Shown piece after piece: positions 28,292 through 39,680 of a DNA stretch of 47,136 nucleotides. The stretch spans positions 1-47,136 of the forward strand of contig JACPPY010000001.1 in NCBI GenBank assembly GCA_016190755.1. The letters are read 5' to 3'. The stretch is from Chloroflexota bacterium (GTDB taxonomy: Bacteria > Chloroflexota > Dehalococcoidia > JACPPY01). The number at the start of each line of letters is the position of its first letter. Position 1 is the first letter of the stretch. The notes below the pieces were generated by a model that made no database searches, was not told where the DNA came from, and saw only the letters and a program-made list of their open reading frames with translations. The position numbers were made by a program, and so were the translations under genes.

Positions 28292-29386
28292 TCATTGCTC
28301 CAGCTTGCGTGCTATTAATTGTCCCATCTCATTGGTACTGACCTTTGTCTTACCTTCACTCATGATATCGTAGGTGCGGTACCCTTCGTCCAACGCCGCG
28401 AGGACTGCGGCCTCAATGGCACTTGCCCCATCCGCGAGGCCCAGCGAGTAGCGCAGCATCATGGCCGTGCTAAGAATAGTGGCAATAGGGTTAGCCATGT
28501 TCATGCCTGCTCGCCGCGGCGCACTGCCGTGTATTGGCTCGTACATGCCAAAGGCTTTCGCGCCGTTGGATGGTATTCCCGCCAGGCTCGCTGAGGGCAA
28601 CATACCCATCGAGCCGGCCAGCATCGATGCCTCATCGGTCAGGATATCGCCAAAGGTATTCTCCGTCACGAGTACATCCAGATCGGACGGCTTTTGTATC
28701 AGCCGCATGGCACAGGAATCAACCAGCATATTCTCTACTGCAACGTCCGGGTATTGTGGCGCCAGCTCAGCGACCACCTGGCGCCACAGCCGGGATGTTT
28801 CCAGCACATTAGCTTTGTCAACGGAAATCAGCTTCTTGCGGCGGCCCCGGGCTACCTCAAACCCGACTTTGGCTATTCGCTCAACCTCCCAATCGGCGTA
28901 GGCCATCGTGTCGACGGCCCGCCGTCCCCTGGTGGTGCGCCACTGCCTCTTCGGCCGGCCAAAGTACAGGCCTCCGGTCAGTTCCCGCACGACCACCAGG
29001 TCGACGCCCCTAACGGTATCCGGCTTAAGGCAGGTGGAATCAACCAGCATAGGCAGGACTTTTACGGGGCGGAGGTTGGCGAAAAGGTCAAAGGCTTTTC
29101 GTATACCCAGGAGCCCGTCCTCAGGCCGCACCTTCGCTCGCGGGTCGTCCCACTTGGGTCCTCCAACCGCGCCCAGCAAGATCGCATCGCATTTTCGGCA
29201 CATATCTATCGTTTCCTGGTTGAGCGCGACACCATACTCATCGATGGCGACGCCGCCGATCAGGCCATGATGGAAATCAAATACGTGCCCGAACCTCTTG
29301 CCTGCAGCTTCAAGCACACGCAGCCCCTCCGCCACGACCTCCGGCCCCACACCATCGCCGGGCAGAACGGCTATATCAAACTTCAT
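28292..29386 (-). CDS. leuB: 3-isopropylmalate dehydrogenase
   Basis: 'VLPGDGVGPEVV', 'VRELTGGLYFGRPK', 'DILTDEASMLAGSMGMLPSASL'. Confidence 0.95.
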   Translation of the reverse strand: MKFDIAVLPGDGVGPEVVAEGLRVLEAAGKRFGHVFDFHHGLIGGVAIDEYGVALNQETIDMCRKCDAILLGAVGGPKWDDPRAKVRPEDGLLGIRKAFDLFANLRPVKVLPMLVDSTCLKPDTVRGVDLVVVRELTGGLYFGRPKRQWRTTRGRRAVDTMAYADWEVERIAKVGFEVARGRRKKLISVDKANVLETSRLWRQVVAELAPQYPDVAVENMLVDSCAMRLIQKPSDLDVLVTENTFGDILTDEASMLAGSMGMLPSASLAGIPSNGAKAFGMYEPIHGSAPRRAGMNMANPIATILSTAMMLRYSLGLADGASAIEAAVLAALDEGYRTYDIMSEGKTKVSTNEMGQLIARKLEQ

Positions 29387-29434
29387 TTTGCCTCCCTGTA
29401 GTATGCGCCCAGTCCTCGGCTCGCGACCCTTACC

Positions 29435-29935
29435 TTACCGGGCTCTTGCCAGCTTCTTCTTTGTCTGGCTTACCAGCCCACCGGACTTAATTATGTCGAG
29501 TAAGAACTCGGGATATGGGCTGGCACGATATTTCTTCCCCGTGGTGACGTTCGTTATCTCCCCTGAGGTGAGATCAACCTCAATTATGTCTCCGGTACTG
29601 CAACCAGCGGCGGCCTCTGGGCATTCGAGAAGTGGCAGCCCGATGTTGATGGCATTGCGGAAGAAGATACGCGCGAAGCTGCCTGCGACGACGCAGGATA
29701 TCCCAGACGCCTTGATGGCTACCGGGGCATGCTCTCGCGAAGAGCCGCAGCCGAAGTTCGCCTCGGCTACTATTATGTCACCCGGTTTGACCCGGCGCAC
29801 AAAGCCGGTATCTATATCTTCCATGCAATGCTTCGCCAGTTCTTGGGCATCGGATACGTTCAGGTATCGTGCCGGTATGATGGCATCCGTATCGACATTC
29901 GATCCGTACTTGTGTGCAGTACCTCGTAGTTTCAC
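29435..29935 (-). CDS. leuD: 3-isopropylmalate dehydratase small subunit
   Basis: '[25 protein letters not shown]', '[10 protein letters not shown]'; GTG start overlapping the leuC stop. Confidence 0.93.
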   Translation of the reverse strand: MKLRGTAHKYGSNVDTDAIIPARYLNVSDAQELAKHCMEDIDTGFVRRVKPGDIIVAEANFGCGSSREHAPVAIKASGISCVVAGSFARIFFRNAINIGLPLLECPEAAAGCSTGDIIEVDLTSGEITNVTTGKKYRASPYPEFLLDIIKSGGLVSQTKKKLARAR

Positions 29936-31194
29936 CCTGCAACCTCCTGTGGACTGGCGATGCGGCCCGCGACGGCGCTGGCCGCAGCTACGGCTGGCCC
30001 GGCCAGGTATACCTCCGATTTGGTGCTGCCCATCCGGCCCACAAAGTTGCGGTTGGTTGTCGATAGACACCTCTCGCCCGCGGCCAGTATGCCCATGTAG
30101 CCACCAAGGCACGGTCCGCATGTCGGCGTGCTGACTGCGGCGCCGGCCTCGATGAAGCGTTCAATTATACCCTCGTGCATCGCCTGGCGGTACACCGTCT
30201 GTGTCCCCGGGAGCACGATACAGCGCAGGCGCGGGTGCACCTTTTTGCCGTTCAAGACCTGTGCCGCGACCCTCAGGTCCTCCAGGCGCCCGTTGGTGCA
30301 GCTTCCGATAACCACCTGGTCGAGGCCTACTGTCCCTGCCTGGCTTACCGGCTTTACTTTTGATGGCAACGATGGAAAAGCGACCTGCGGCTCAAGGTTG
30401 GATACGTCTAACTCGATGGTCTGTGAGTAGCGGGCGTCGGGGTCGGGGTCAAACACTTTGTATGGTCTTTTTGCCCTGTCCTTCACATACTCCAAAGTCT
30501 TCTTGTCCGCACGAAACAGACCCGCCTTGCCGCCGGCTTCTATAGCCATGTTCGCCATTGTGAACCGGCCGTCCATGGACAGTTCGCTAATAGCCTCTCC
30601 GGTGAACTCCATCGAGGCGTAGAGTGCGCCATCCACACCAATTCGGCCGATAGTGTGAAGTATGAGGTCCTTCCCACCTACCCAGGGTCTCAACTTGCCG
30701 GAGTACACGAACTGGATTGCAGCAGGAACTTTCATCCATATTTCGCCCGTAGCCATAGCCACGGCGATATCCGTGGAGCCCATGCCGGTGGCAAAGGCTG
30801 ACAGAGCCCCATATGTACAAGTATGTGAGTCTGCGCCAACGACCACGTCGCCGGGGACTACGAGTCCCTGCTCCGGAAGCAGCACGTGCTCGATGCCGGC
30901 TCGCCCGACCTCGAAGTAGACCAGGAGTTGCTCCAGTGCGAACTCCCGCATCAGCTTACATTGCTCCGCGGACGGGATGTCCTTGTTAGGCGCGAAATGG
31001 TCGGGAACCATGACCACGCGCTGCGGGTCGAAGACGCTCTTCGTTCCGAGATTGCGGAACTCCTTTATGGCAAGCGGTGCCGTGATGTCGTTGGCCAGTA
31101 TAAGGTCAACCTTGACGTTGATGAACTCTCCAGGAGTCACGGACTTTCTCCCGCAATGTGCCGCCAATATCTTTTCGGTGAGATTCATATTCAA
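29932..31194 (-). CDS. leuC: 3-isopropylmalate dehydratase large subunit
   Basis: '[24 protein letters not shown]', '[16 protein letters not shown]', 'TCGPCLGG'. Confidence 0.95.
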   Translation of the reverse strand: MNMNLTEKILAAHCGRKSVTPGEFINVKVDLILANDITAPLAIKEFRNLGTKSVFDPQRVVMVPDHFAPNKDIPSAEQCKLMREFALEQLLVYFEVGRAGIEHVLLPEQGLVVPGDVVVGADSHTCTYGALSAFATGMGSTDIAVAMATGEIWMKVPAAIQFVYSGKLRPWVGGKDLILHTIGRIGVDGALYASMEFTGEAISELSMDGRFTMANMAIEAGGKAGLFRADKKTLEYVKDRAKRPYKVFDPDPDARYSQTIELDVSNLEPQVAFPSLPSKVKPVSQAGTVGLDQVVIGSCTNGRLEDLRVAAQVLNGKKVHPRLRCIVLPGTQTVYRQAMHEGIIERFIEAGAAVSTPTCGPCLGGYMGILAAGERCLSTTNRNFVGRMGSTKSEVYLAGPAVAAASAVAGRIASPQEVAG

Positions 31195-31604
31195 CCCCTA
31201 AATCCGGGATGGGCCATCAGGATCAACAGGCACAGGGCAGCGGCGACTGCGGACAAAACATACATGCCGAGCGCCGCGGCCATGCCGATGGCAGCCACGG
31301 TCCATATGCTCGCCGCTGTCGTGATACCAACCACGATGTTTTCCCTCTGCTCACGGATTATGGCGCCCGCTCCTATGAATCCAATGCCCGTCACGACCCC
31401 CGCAGCAACCCGGGACGGGTCGGCGCCTGTCCCGGAAGCCATGCGTGGACACAATAGTCAGGAGTGCCACGCTCATGCACACCAGGGCATGTGTTCGAAA
31501 CCCGGCCGGTTTCCCCTGGCGCGCTCACGCTCAATACCGATAACCGCGCCCAGTACTGCGGCAAGTACCAGCCTGCCGATAACCTCCCAACCGATGCCGG
31601 CCAC
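31191..31604 (-). pseudogene. MgtC/SapB family protein with two compensating frameshifts
   Basis: Three minus-strand pieces: 'VAGIGWEVIGRLVLAAVLGAVIGIERERARG' / 'KPAGFRTHALVCMSVALLTIVSTHGF' / 'GTGADPSRVAAGVVTGIGFIGAGAIIRE'. Confidence 0.82.
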
Positions 31605-31610
31605 TAATGT

Positions 31611-33128
31611 CTAGGCCCTGCCTTTAGATTGTAGGAGGCGGTTAAGTGCATTCATGTAAGCCTTGGCGGAGGCGACGATCACATCTGTAGACGCGCCACG
31701 ACCGGAGTAGGTTATCCCGTCGCTCTCTATACGAATCAGGACCTCGCCTATGGCGTCGATGCCCTCGGTAACACTCTTGACACTGAACTCGGTGAGGTTG
31801 TTGGGCACTTTGACGATACGATTGATGGCCTTATATACCGCGTCTACTGGTCCGGTGCCCAGCGCGGCATCGGCCAGTGCCTGTCCATCTGGCCCGATCA
31901 GCCTCACGGTAGCTGTGGGTATGCTATGGTCACCGCACGAGACTTCGATGTGGTCAAGGTGATAAGCTTCAGCGACGCTGTGCCGCTCTTGGGCGACTAT
32001 TGACTCTATATCGCGGTCGTTGACCTCTTTTTTCTTGGCCGCGACCTCTTTAAATGCCTGGAAAGCCCGGTTCAGCGCATCTTCGCCCAGCGTGTAACCC
32101 AGCTCCGCTAGCCTTTCCTGAAAGCCATGCTTACCGCTTAGCTTCCCCAACACCAGGCTGCTGCCCGGTATGCCTATCTCCCGCGGGTCCATGATCTCGT
32201 ATGTTATGGCCTTCTTGATCACACCGTCCTGATGTATGCCCGACTGATGGCGGAAGGCGTTGGCCCCGACAATGGCCTTGTTCGGTTGCACCAGGAAACC
32301 CGTGAGTTCACTGACCATTCGGCTCGTCTTGTATATCTGTCGCGCGTTGACCGCCGTCTCAACGTCATACAGGTCCTTTCTCGTCTTGATGGCCATGACG
32401 ATCTCTTCCAAAGAGGCATTGCCGGCCCGCTCTCCGATACCGTTGATGGTGCACTCGACCTGTCGTGCGCCGCAGCGCACGGCCTCCAGACTGTTGGCCA
32501 CCGCGAGTCCAAGGTCATTGTGGCAATGGACGCTGATAACGGCCTTGCTGATGTTAGGCACATTGCTGCAGATGCCTGATATGAGCTTCCCAAATTCGGC
32601 GGGGATGGCATATCCCACAGTATCAGGTATATTGACCGTCGTGGCTCCGGCGTCTATTACCGCCTGGAGTATGCGGTACAGGTAGGACGGCTCCGTGCGG
32701 CTGGCATCCATAGGGGAAAACTCAATGTCGTTGCAGTACTGCTTCGCCCTGGCCACCATCTCCTGTGCCGAATCCAGGATTTCGTCCCTGCTCTTCTTCA
32801 ATTGGTACATCAGATGAATATCGGACGCTGACAGGAAGACGTGTATGCGCGGATGGGCAGCCTTCTTCACTGCTTCCCACGCCTGGTCTACAGCGTTGGC
32901 ATGGGCATGAGTAAGGGCACAAATGGCCGGCCGTCGCACTTCCTGTGCTATGGACCTGACAGCATCCAGTTCGGTCGCTGAGTTGGCAGGAAAACCGGCC
33001 TCTATGACATCTACGCCAAGGGCATCAAGCTGGCGCGCGATGTCCAACTTCTCATGGAAGTTCAGCACGCCACCAGCTGCCTGCTCTCCATCCCTTAGCG
33101 TAGTATCAAAGACTATGACTCGGTCCAT
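31611..33128 (-). CDS. leuA: 2-isopropylmalate synthase
   Basis: '[41 protein letters not shown]', '[19 protein letters not shown]'. Confidence 0.95.
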   Translation of the reverse strand: MDRVIVFDTTLRDGEQAAGGVLNFHEKLDIARQLDALGVDVIEAGFPANSATELDAVRSIAQEVRRPAICALTHAHANAVDQAWEAVKKAAHPRIHVFLSASDIHLMYQLKKSRDEILDSAQEMVARAKQYCNDIEFSPMDASRTEPSYLYRILQAVIDAGATTVNIPDTVGYAIPAEFGKLISGICSNVPNISKAVISVHCHNDLGLAVANSLEAVRCGARQVECTINGIGERAGNASLEEIVMAIKTRKDLYDVETAVNARQIYKTSRMVSELTGFLVQPNKAIVGANAFRHQSGIHQDGVIKKAITYEIMDPREIGIPGSSLVLGKLSGKHGFQERLAELGYTLGEDALNRAFQAFKEVAAKKKEVNDRDIESIVAQERHSVAEAYHLDHIEVSCGDHSIPTATVRLIGPDGQALADAALGTGPVDAVYKAINRIVKVPNNLTEFSVKSVTEGIDAIGEVLIRIESDGITYSGRGASTDVIVASAKAYMNALNRLLQSKGRA

Positions 33129-33163
33129 ATTTCTCCTCCAGCCCCAGACTCTTTATAGGCAAG

Positions 33164-34168
33164 CTATGATGGCTTGCCTTGCTTGAGCCATGGCATCATG
33201 TCTCTTAGCCGCTTGCCGACTTCCTCGATCTGGTGCCCGGCGTCTCGCCGCTTCATGGCGTTGAATCCAGGTCGTCCTGCCTGGTTTTCCAGTATCCACT
33301 CCCGGGCAAATGAGCCATTTTGGATCTCGCCTAAAATAGACTTCATTTCTTTCTTCGCTGCATCGCCAATCACCCTGGGACCTCTGGTATAGTCTCCGTA
33401 TTCCGCCGTATCGCTCACGGAGTAGCGCATGTAGTTGAGGCCTCCCTGGTACATAAGGTCAACGATCAGCTTTAGCTCGTGGAAGCACTCAAAGTATGCG
33501 ATTTCGGGCTGGTATCCCGCTGCTACAAGGGTTTCAAAACCTGCCTTAACGAGTGCAGATGCGCCGCCGCAGAGGACGGCCTGTTCGCCGAACAGGTCGG
33601 TCTCAGTCTCCTCCATGAACGTCGTCTCAAGTATACCTGCCCTGGCACAGCCGATGCCTTTCCCGTAGGCAAGGGCCATTTCCTTTGCTTTGCCGGATGC
33701 ATTCTGATGGATCGCAATAAGAGCAGGCGGGCCACCACCTTCAGTGTACACACGGCGCAGCATGTGTCCGGGGCACTTCGGGGCGATCATGCTGACATCT
33801 ACGCTTGCCGGGGGCACTATCTGGCCGTAGTGAATGTTGAATCCATGTGCAAACATCAATGTCTTGCCGGGTCCCATTTGCTTCTCAATAGACTCTTTGT
33901 AGACCGATGCCTGAAGAGTGTCCGGGACCAGCATCATAATAATATCGGCAATCCGAGCGGCCTCTGATACCTGTACGACCTTGAGGCCGGCCTTCTTTGC
34001 CTGCTCCCAGCCAGTGCCGCCTACCTTTGAGGCAACGACGACCTGACATCCGCTGTCCCTGAGGTTGAGTGCATGGGCGTGGCCCTGGCTGCCGTAGCCG
34101 ATTATGCCAATAGTCTTACCCTTCAACAAACCCAGATCGGCATCCTTCTCGTAGTAGATCTTTGTCAT
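33164..34168 (-). CDS. ilvC: Ketol-acid reductoisomerase
   Basis: '[40 protein letters not shown]'; start set at internal Met. Confidence 0.95.
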   Translation of the reverse strand: MTKIYYEKDADLGLLKGKTIGIIGYGSQGHAHALNLRDSGCQVVVASKVGGTGWEQAKKAGLKVVQVSEAARIADIIMMLVPDTLQASVYKESIEKQMGPGKTLMFAHGFNIHYGQIVPPASVDVSMIAPKCPGHMLRRVYTEGGGPPALIAIHQNASGKAKEMALAYGKGIGCARAGILETTFMEETETDLFGEQAVLCGGASALVKAGFETLVAAGYQPEIAYFECFHELKLIVDLMYQGGLNYMRYSVSDTAEYGDYTRGPRVIGDAAKKEMKSILGEIQNGSFAREWILENQAGRPGFNAMKRRDAGHQIEEVGKRLRDMMPWLKQGKPS

Positions 34169-34235
34169 TATTCCTCCGTTCAAAAGTAGTCTTGCAACCC
34201 CGCGGCGCCCCACCTTGCGGGGACTATTCCTTTTC

Positions 34236-35534
34236 CTACCCTGCTACAACCCTGTCCACCTTGAACTTTCCTTGCCTGCTGAGAACTCCATAGTGCACCA
34301 ACTCAACATCGGTCTCAACACCCAATGACCGGGCGATCTCAGACCCCAACCTTTTACGCAGGCTGGCAGACGGCGTCTCGTCCATGCCACATTCAACTCG
34401 TATCCTCAGGCATTCCTGCGTACCCGTGTGGTCCTTGATCAATTGAAACTCTCCGTCGCACTCCGTATGTGTCAGAAGGATCTCCTCAACGTCGCGAGGG
34501 AACACATAGGCATTTTTCACTTTGACAAGGTCAGACAGGTTACCTTTGATTCTTGTAATCATGGAGAAGTTCCTGCCACAGGTACAGCGGCCATGACCCA
34601 TTGCTGTTGCGACATCGCCTGTCCTGTAGCGGATCAACGGCATAGCATCTCTCCACATCGGCGTCACGACAAGCTCTCCCACCTGGCCGGGCTGGACCGG
34701 TTGCTGGGTTTCTATGTCCAGTAGTTCCAACACGTAGAGGTCTTCCCAAACATGCATACCGTTTCTGGCGCTGCATTCGGCGGCGGGGTGTCCCACCTCA
34801 GCTGACCCATAGAGGTCGCAAAACATGGCGCCGAGGTTGGCTTCCATCCGCCTGCGGTAAGTCTGGGACCAACTTTCCCCGACGAGTATTACGAGCTTGA
34901 CTCCGAGGCTTTTCAGGTCGATGCCTAACTCTCTGGTCCGTTGCACCAGGCGCGACAATCGACCGGGTGCGGCGATGATGACGGTAACCCTGAGCTGCTC
35001 CAGTTGTTTTACCTGGTTGTCCTGGTCCAGCGAGACGGACGTGAATGGCACGAGCCTGGCTCCTGTAGCCGTGAGGCCTTCGATGAAGTACGGCATGGGA
35101 ATGCAGGAAATTATGACGTCGTCGCGGTCGATCGCCCAGAATGCGGCGAGGCGTGCGAACTGCGCCTTCCACCTGTCCAGGTCAGCATTGCTAAACAACG
35201 TTGTCTTCAGCGTTCCTGCCGGACCAGGACTCGTGAGCACACAGGTAACGCGCTCGTGGGGAATGGCTAGAAAATCAGTGGCCTGGTGCTGTCCCTGAAA
35301 TCTGGTCGGAGGTATTCGCGACAGGTCTTCGGCGCTCTTGACGTCCGCAGGCCTTAGCTTCAAGCTATCCATCAATCTGCGATAGTATGCGGAACCGCGA
35401 TATGCTTGCTCTACGCACGCAGCCAATCGCTCGTCCTGTGTCTTGCGAATCGTGGACAGAGGAGCGGTATCGAACTCAGCGATCCCCGCCATAGGTTCCT
35501 GGGCTATTGATGCCCGCCAGTTCATCTGAAACAT
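34236..35534 (-). CDS. PaaK-like (phenylacetate-CoA ligase family) AMP-binding protein
   Basis: '[15 protein letters not shown]', '[12 protein letters not shown]', 'KIDR'-like C-terminal '[11 protein letters not shown]'; nonstandard '[19 protein letters not shown]' at the P-loop position. Confidence 0.82.
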   Translation of the reverse strand: MFQMNWRASIAQEPMAGIAEFDTAPLSTIRKTQDERLAACVEQAYRGSAYYRRLMDSLKLRPADVKSAEDLSRIPPTRFQGQHQATDFLAIPHERVTCVLTSPGPAGTLKTTLFSNADLDRWKAQFARLAAFWAIDRDDVIISCIPMPYFIEGLTATGARLVPFTSVSLDQDNQVKQLEQLRVTVIIAAPGRLSRLVQRTRELGIDLKSLGVKLVILVGESWSQTYRRRMEANLGAMFCDLYGSAEVGHPAAECSARNGMHVWEDLYVLELLDIETQQPVQPGQVGELVVTPMWRDAMPLIRYRTGDVATAMGHGRCTCGRNFSMITRIKGNLSDLVKVKNAYVFPRDVEEILLTHTECDGEFQLIKDHTGTQECLRIRVECGMDETPSASLRKRLGSEIARSLGVETDVELVHYGVLSRQGKFKVDRVVAG

Positions 35535-35566
35535 ATCGGTACGTCAACAGAGAAGCCAGTATGCCG

Positions 35567-36103
35567 CTACCTCTGGCGCCCCGTTGCCGCTTCTTCCTCG
35601 GCCTTTATTGACCCGATTGTGCCTCCGCGAGTCATGGCAACACGGCCAGTGCGCGCTACCTCCCTTATCCCGTAGCTGCGCAACAGATTAAGCAATGAGT
35701 CAATCTTGTCTTCATCGCCTGTGACTTCGATCACCAGCGTGTTGGAGCCGACGTCAATGATCGCTCCCCGGAAAATGTTGACCATCTGGACTATCTCGGC
35801 TCGGGTCGCTGTCGTAGCCTTGACCCGCACCAAGGCAAGTTCCCGCGACACCATATCGTCTCCGGTGATATCAATTATCTTCACCACATCGACGATCTTG
35901 TCCAGTTGCTTGCGCACCTGTTCGACAGTAGCATTGTCACCGATGACTACTATAGTCATCCGGGACAGCTTCGGGTCGTCTGTGCGCCCGACTGCGATGC
36001 TCTCAATATTGAACCCACGACGCCGAAACAGGCTGGCAACACGATTCAAGACACCAGGCCGGTTGTACACCAGTGCCGCGAGGGTACGTTTTGAATTAGC
36101 CAT
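35567..36103 (-). CDS. ilvN: Acetolactate synthase small subunit
   Basis: 'TLAALVYNRPGVLNRVASLFRRRGFNIESIAVGRTDDPKLSRMTIVV' ACT domain. Confidence 0.94.
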   Translation of the reverse strand: MANSKRTLAALVYNRPGVLNRVASLFRRRGFNIESIAVGRTDDPKLSRMTIVVIGDNATVEQVRKQLDKIVDVVKIIDITGDDMVSRELALVRVKATTATRAEIVQMVNIFRGAIIDVGSNTLVIEVTGDEDKIDSLLNLLRSYGIREVARTGRVAMTRGGTIGSIKAEEEAATGRQR

Positions 36104-36134
36104 TGCAGATATCCCTTTTTACGACCGAGCAGGA

Positions 36135-37874
36135 CTATACATTACTTACAGTAAATGTCGATGACGCATTAGCCCTTCTCGCGTCGGGGTGCTCCATGAG
36201 TTCAGCGAGAGATGCTCCCGGAGGCACCATTGGGTAAACGTTCTCTTCTGGCTCGACCATGAAATCAATCAGATAGGAACCATCGTAGCTTAATGCCGTG
36301 GTTATGGCAGCAGATACATCTTTCTTGTTCTTCACGCGGCAGGCCGGTATCCCGTAGGCTTCCGCGATCTTGACGAAGTCCGGGCTCCACAAAGGTGTTC
36401 CCACATAGCGCTTATCGTAGAACAGTTCCTGCCACTGCCTGACCATTCCGAGGTAGCCATTGTTCAATATGGCTATCTTCACGGCGACCTTGTCCTGCAC
36501 TGCCGTGGCCAGTTCTTGCATCGTCATCTGGAACCCACCGTCTCCTGCAATACACCACACCGTCTCCTTGGGACACCCCACCTTCGCGCCAATGGCTGCA
36601 GGGAGCTCAAATCCCATAGTGCCCAACCCGCCAGAAGAGATGAGTGTCTTCGGCCTGGTATACAAGAAGTGCTGGGCGCACCACATCTGGTTCTGGCCGA
36701 CGCCAGTAACTATGGTCGCATCGCCGCCGGTAAGCTCATATATTTGGCTGATCACGTGCTGTGGCAGCAGCTTGTCCTCTTCGGAGCTGACGCAGAGCGG
36801 ATGCTCCCGCTGGTATTTCTGTATCTGTTCCAACCACGCGGGCCTGGACTTGCTATTGACAAGCGTATTTAGTACCTGGAGGACCACTTTCAAGTCGCCC
36901 ACGATTGGCACGTCCACGCGCACGTTCTTGCCTATCTCGGCAGCATCGATATCAACATGTACGATCTTGGCCGCCGGAGCAAATGCGCTGACTTTGCCTG
37001 TAGCGCGGTCATCGAACCTGCTGCCAAGGCAAATCACAAGGTCAGAGTTCTGGATGGCCATGTTGGCATAGGCTGTGCCGTGCATACCCAGCATGCCCAG
37101 ACTGAGCACATGAGTGCCGGGGAAACCACCCATGCCCAGGAGCGTGGTCGCAACAGGTATTTGAGATTTCTCCACCAACTCTCTCAATTGCTCGCAAGCG
37201 TCGGAGATTATTATGCCTCTGCCCGCAATGATAACCGGGCATTCCGAGGAATTGATGAGCTCGGCGGCCCTTTTTATCTGTGCCGGATGTCCCTGATGTA
37301 TCGGCTTGTAGCCGGTAAGCTCTACCTTATCCGGATAGTTGAACTCCGCCTCTTCCACGAAGACGTCCCTTGGTATGTCCAACAGCACAGGCCCGGGCCT
37401 GCCGGTGCGAGCCAGGTGGAACGCTTCTTTGACCACGCTTCCGATGTCAGATGCATTCATGATCAGGTAGTTGTGTTTCGTGATGGGTAGTGTTATACCT
37501 GTTATGTCGACTTCCTGGAAGGCGTCCTTGCCGATGAAGGCCCTAGCCACCTGCCCGGTTATGGCAACCACCGGCGAAGAGTCCAGATGGGCATTCGCAA
37601 TGCCTGTAACCAGATTAGTGGCACCCGGGCCGGATGTGGCCAGACAGACGCCCACCTTGCCGGTGGCCCTGGCATAACCATCGGCAGCGTGCGCGGCCCC
37701 TTGCTCATGACGGACCAGGATATGCCTCAGTCCCTGGAACTCAGGCAACACATCGTACAGCGGTAGTACCGACCCACCTGGAAACCCAAAAATGACGTCT
37801 ACGCCCTCATTGATGAGGGCTTGACACAGCATCCTGGCGCCACTTAACTTCATGCTGAAAACAGCTCCATTCAA
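36135..37874 (-). CDS. ilvB: Acetolactate synthase large subunit
   Basis: 'VIFGFPGGSVLPLYD', 'VRHEQGAAHAADGYARATGKVGVC', ThDP motif 'GDGGFQMTMQELATAVQ'; likely ATG at 37853. Confidence 0.95.
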   Translation of the reverse strand: MNGAVFSMKLSGARMLCQALINEGVDVIFGFPGGSVLPLYDVLPEFQGLRHILVRHEQGAAHAADGYARATGKVGVCLATSGPGATNLVTGIANAHLDSSPVVAITGQVARAFIGKDAFQEVDITGITLPITKHNYLIMNASDIGSVVKEAFHLARTGRPGPVLLDIPRDVFVEEAEFNYPDKVELTGYKPIHQGHPAQIKRAAELINSSECPVIIAGRGIIISDACEQLRELVEKSQIPVATTLLGMGGFPGTHVLSLGMLGMHGTAYANMAIQNSDLVICLGSRFDDRATGKVSAFAPAAKIVHVDIDAAEIGKNVRVDVPIVGDLKVVLQVLNTLVNSKSRPAWLEQIQKYQREHPLCVSSEEDKLLPQHVISQIYELTGGDATIVTGVGQNQMWCAQHFLYTRPKTLISSGGLGTMGFELPAAIGAKVGCPKETVWCIAGDGGFQMTMQELATAVQDKVAVKIAILNNGYLGMVRQWQELFYDKRYVGTPLWSPDFVKIAEAYGIPACRVKNKKDVSAAITTALSYDGSYLIDFMVEPEENVYPMVPPGASLAELMEHPDARRANASSTFTVSNV

Positions 37875-39548
37875 CTACGGCAGGCCACGAGCTATCGCGC
37901 CCTTACTTGCCGAGGAAACCGTCTCGGCATATCGGCGTAGGTAACTGCTCTTCACACCAACGCGCCGTGCAGGCAGGCTGGAAAGTCGCGCCGCGATTTG
38001 GGCACTACTCAAGCCGACGTCCAGGCGGCCGTTAGGAATATCGATAGAGATAGTATCGCCGTCTTGCACAACTGCGATCGGCCCTTCCGCTGCTGCCTCA
38101 GGCGCAACGTGGCCGATGGAAGCCCCCTTAGTTGCACCGGAGAAGCGTCCGTCCGTCACCAGGGCGACCTTGCTGTCCAAGCCCATACCGGCCAGCATGG
38201 ACGTTGGAGTGAGCATCTCGCGCATGCCAGGCCCACCCCTGGGGCCCTCGTATTTGATAACGACAACCTCGCCAGGCTTAACGGCGCCCTTCATGATCGC
38301 AGAAGTAGCCGCCTCTTCGGAATCGAAAACCCTTGCGGGACCGGAGTGGACCAACATCTCAGGCGCCACGGCAGCACTTTTCACTACCGCGCCGTCCGGA
38401 GCCAGGTTGCCGAACAAGATGCTAATGCCGCCCCTTGGAGAGTAAGGCCTTTTTATCGAGCGAATGACCTTCCTGTCTTTCACCTTCACACCGGAGATAT
38501 TCTCTCTCAGCTTCTTTCCTGTCACCGTCACGGTATCGACGTTCAGGAGGCCGCGTAGCTCTCGCATGACGGCCGGAATGCCGCCGGCGCGGTCGAGGTC
38601 TTCGAGCCTGTGTTCGCCAGATGGACTTATCTTCGTCAATTGTGGCGTCTGTCGGCTTATTTCGTTGATCTCGGCCAGAGGGAAACTGAGTCCAGCCTCC
38701 GAGGCAATAGCCATGAGGTGTAACACCGAGTTGGAACTGCCACCCAGAGCCATGTCAACAACAAAAGCATTTCGTATGGCGTCCGGCGTCACAATCTCCC
38801 TTGGCGTGATTCCTTGCTTCCATACTTCCACGGCTTGCCTACCCGCGGCTCTCGCCAGCCTCGTGCGGCGGGAGTCTACGGCCGGAATAGTTCCATTTCC
38901 CGGCAGCCCCATGCCCAGGGCCTCGGTCAAGCAGTTCATGGTGTTGGCTGTGAACAAGCCGGCGCAGCTGCCGCATCCCGGGCAGGCCACTTTGGCCAGC
39001 TCTTCGAGTTCCTCTTCGGTCATGGTCCCTGCAGCAACCTGGCCAACACCGACGAACATGGAATTGAGGTCGACCGTGATAGTTTTGCCATTGCGCTGAA
39101 ACCGACCGGCCAGCATCGGGCCGCCGCTGATGAAAATAGCCGGCAGGTTGACTCTCACCGCAGCCATAAGCATCCCCGGTATGATCTTGTCGCAGCTTGG
39201 GATGAACACCAGGGCGTCAAATGCATGGGCTTCCACCATGGTTTCCACCGAATCGGCGATAAGCTCCCGGGAAGGCAGGCTGTACTTCATGCCGTAATGG
39301 TTCATGGTTATGCCGTCGCACACGGCCACCGTGTTGAACTCGAACGGGACCCCACCGGCGGCACGGACACCTTCCTTGACCGCTTGCGCTAGGCCGCGCA
39401 GGTGCAAGTGTCCTGGGACTACCTCCGTGAAGGAATTAACTATGCCCACGAACGGCTTGTCGAGGTCTTCTTCGCGACAGCCGAGAGCGTAAAGCAGCGA
39501 GCGGTGTGGGGCGCGCTCGACGCCTCGCTTGATAACATCGCTCTTCAT
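37875..39548 (-). CDS. ilvD: Dihydroxy-acid dehydratase
   Basis: '[23 protein letters not shown]', '[24 protein letters not shown]'; ORF continues in frame to a GTG at 39626. Confidence 0.94.
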   Translation of the reverse strand: MKSDVIKRGVERAPHRSLLYALGCREEDLDKPFVGIVNSFTEVVPGHLHLRGLAQAVKEGVRAAGGVPFEFNTVAVCDGITMNHYGMKYSLPSRELIADSVETMVEAHAFDALVFIPSCDKIIPGMLMAAVRVNLPAIFISGGPMLAGRFQRNGKTITVDLNSMFVGVGQVAAGTMTEEELEELAKVACPGCGSCAGLFTANTMNCLTEALGMGLPGNGTIPAVDSRRTRLARAAGRQAVEVWKQGITPREIVTPDAIRNAFVVDMALGGSSNSVLHLMAIASEAGLSFPLAEINEISRQTPQLTKISPSGEHRLEDLDRAGGIPAVMRELRGLLNVDTVTVTGKKLRENISGVKVKDRKVIRSIKRPYSPRGGISILFGNLAPDGAVVKSAAVAPEMLVHSGPARVFDSEEAATSAIMKGAVKPGEVVVIKYEGPRGGPGMREMLTPTSMLAGMGLDSKVALVTDGRFSGATKGASIGHVAPEAAAEGPIAVVQDGDTISIDIPNGRLDVGLSSAQIAARLSSLPARRVGVKSSYLRRYAETVSSASKGAIARGLP

Positions 39549-39592
39549 GTGTTTTTCCTGTCTCATATGGCTTGTCCACGCCAGCACAGAAC

Positions 39593-39619
39593 AAAAATCC
39601 GTCCCACAGGGGACGGATT
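39593..39619 (-). terminator. Terminator/attenuator hairpin in the ilvD leader
   Basis: Minus strand AATCCGTCCC-CTGT-GGGACGGATT followed by TTTG: 10-bp perfect stem, 4-nt loop, T-tract. Confidence 0.8.
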
Positions 39620-39650
39620 CCCACACCGGTTCCTCCGAGGTTTATGTCGC

Positions 39651-39680
39651 AACATAGCACACGGCATATCTACGTGTCAA
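39651..39680 (-). promoter_or_regulatory. Candidate sigma70-type ilvD promoter (TTGACA-N18-TATGTT)
   Basis: Minus strand TTGACA at 39675-39680, TATGTT at 39651-39656; -35 overlaps the 3' end of rpiB. Confidence 0.55.

Noticed and set aside
39593-39660. T-box riboswitch upstream of ilvD ('GGAGGAACCG' resembles GGTGGAACCG)
   Set aside because: Only about 30 nt between the predicted TSS and the hairpin and rpiB lies immediately upstream, leaving no room for Stem I; resemblance is probably coincidental with the SD sequence
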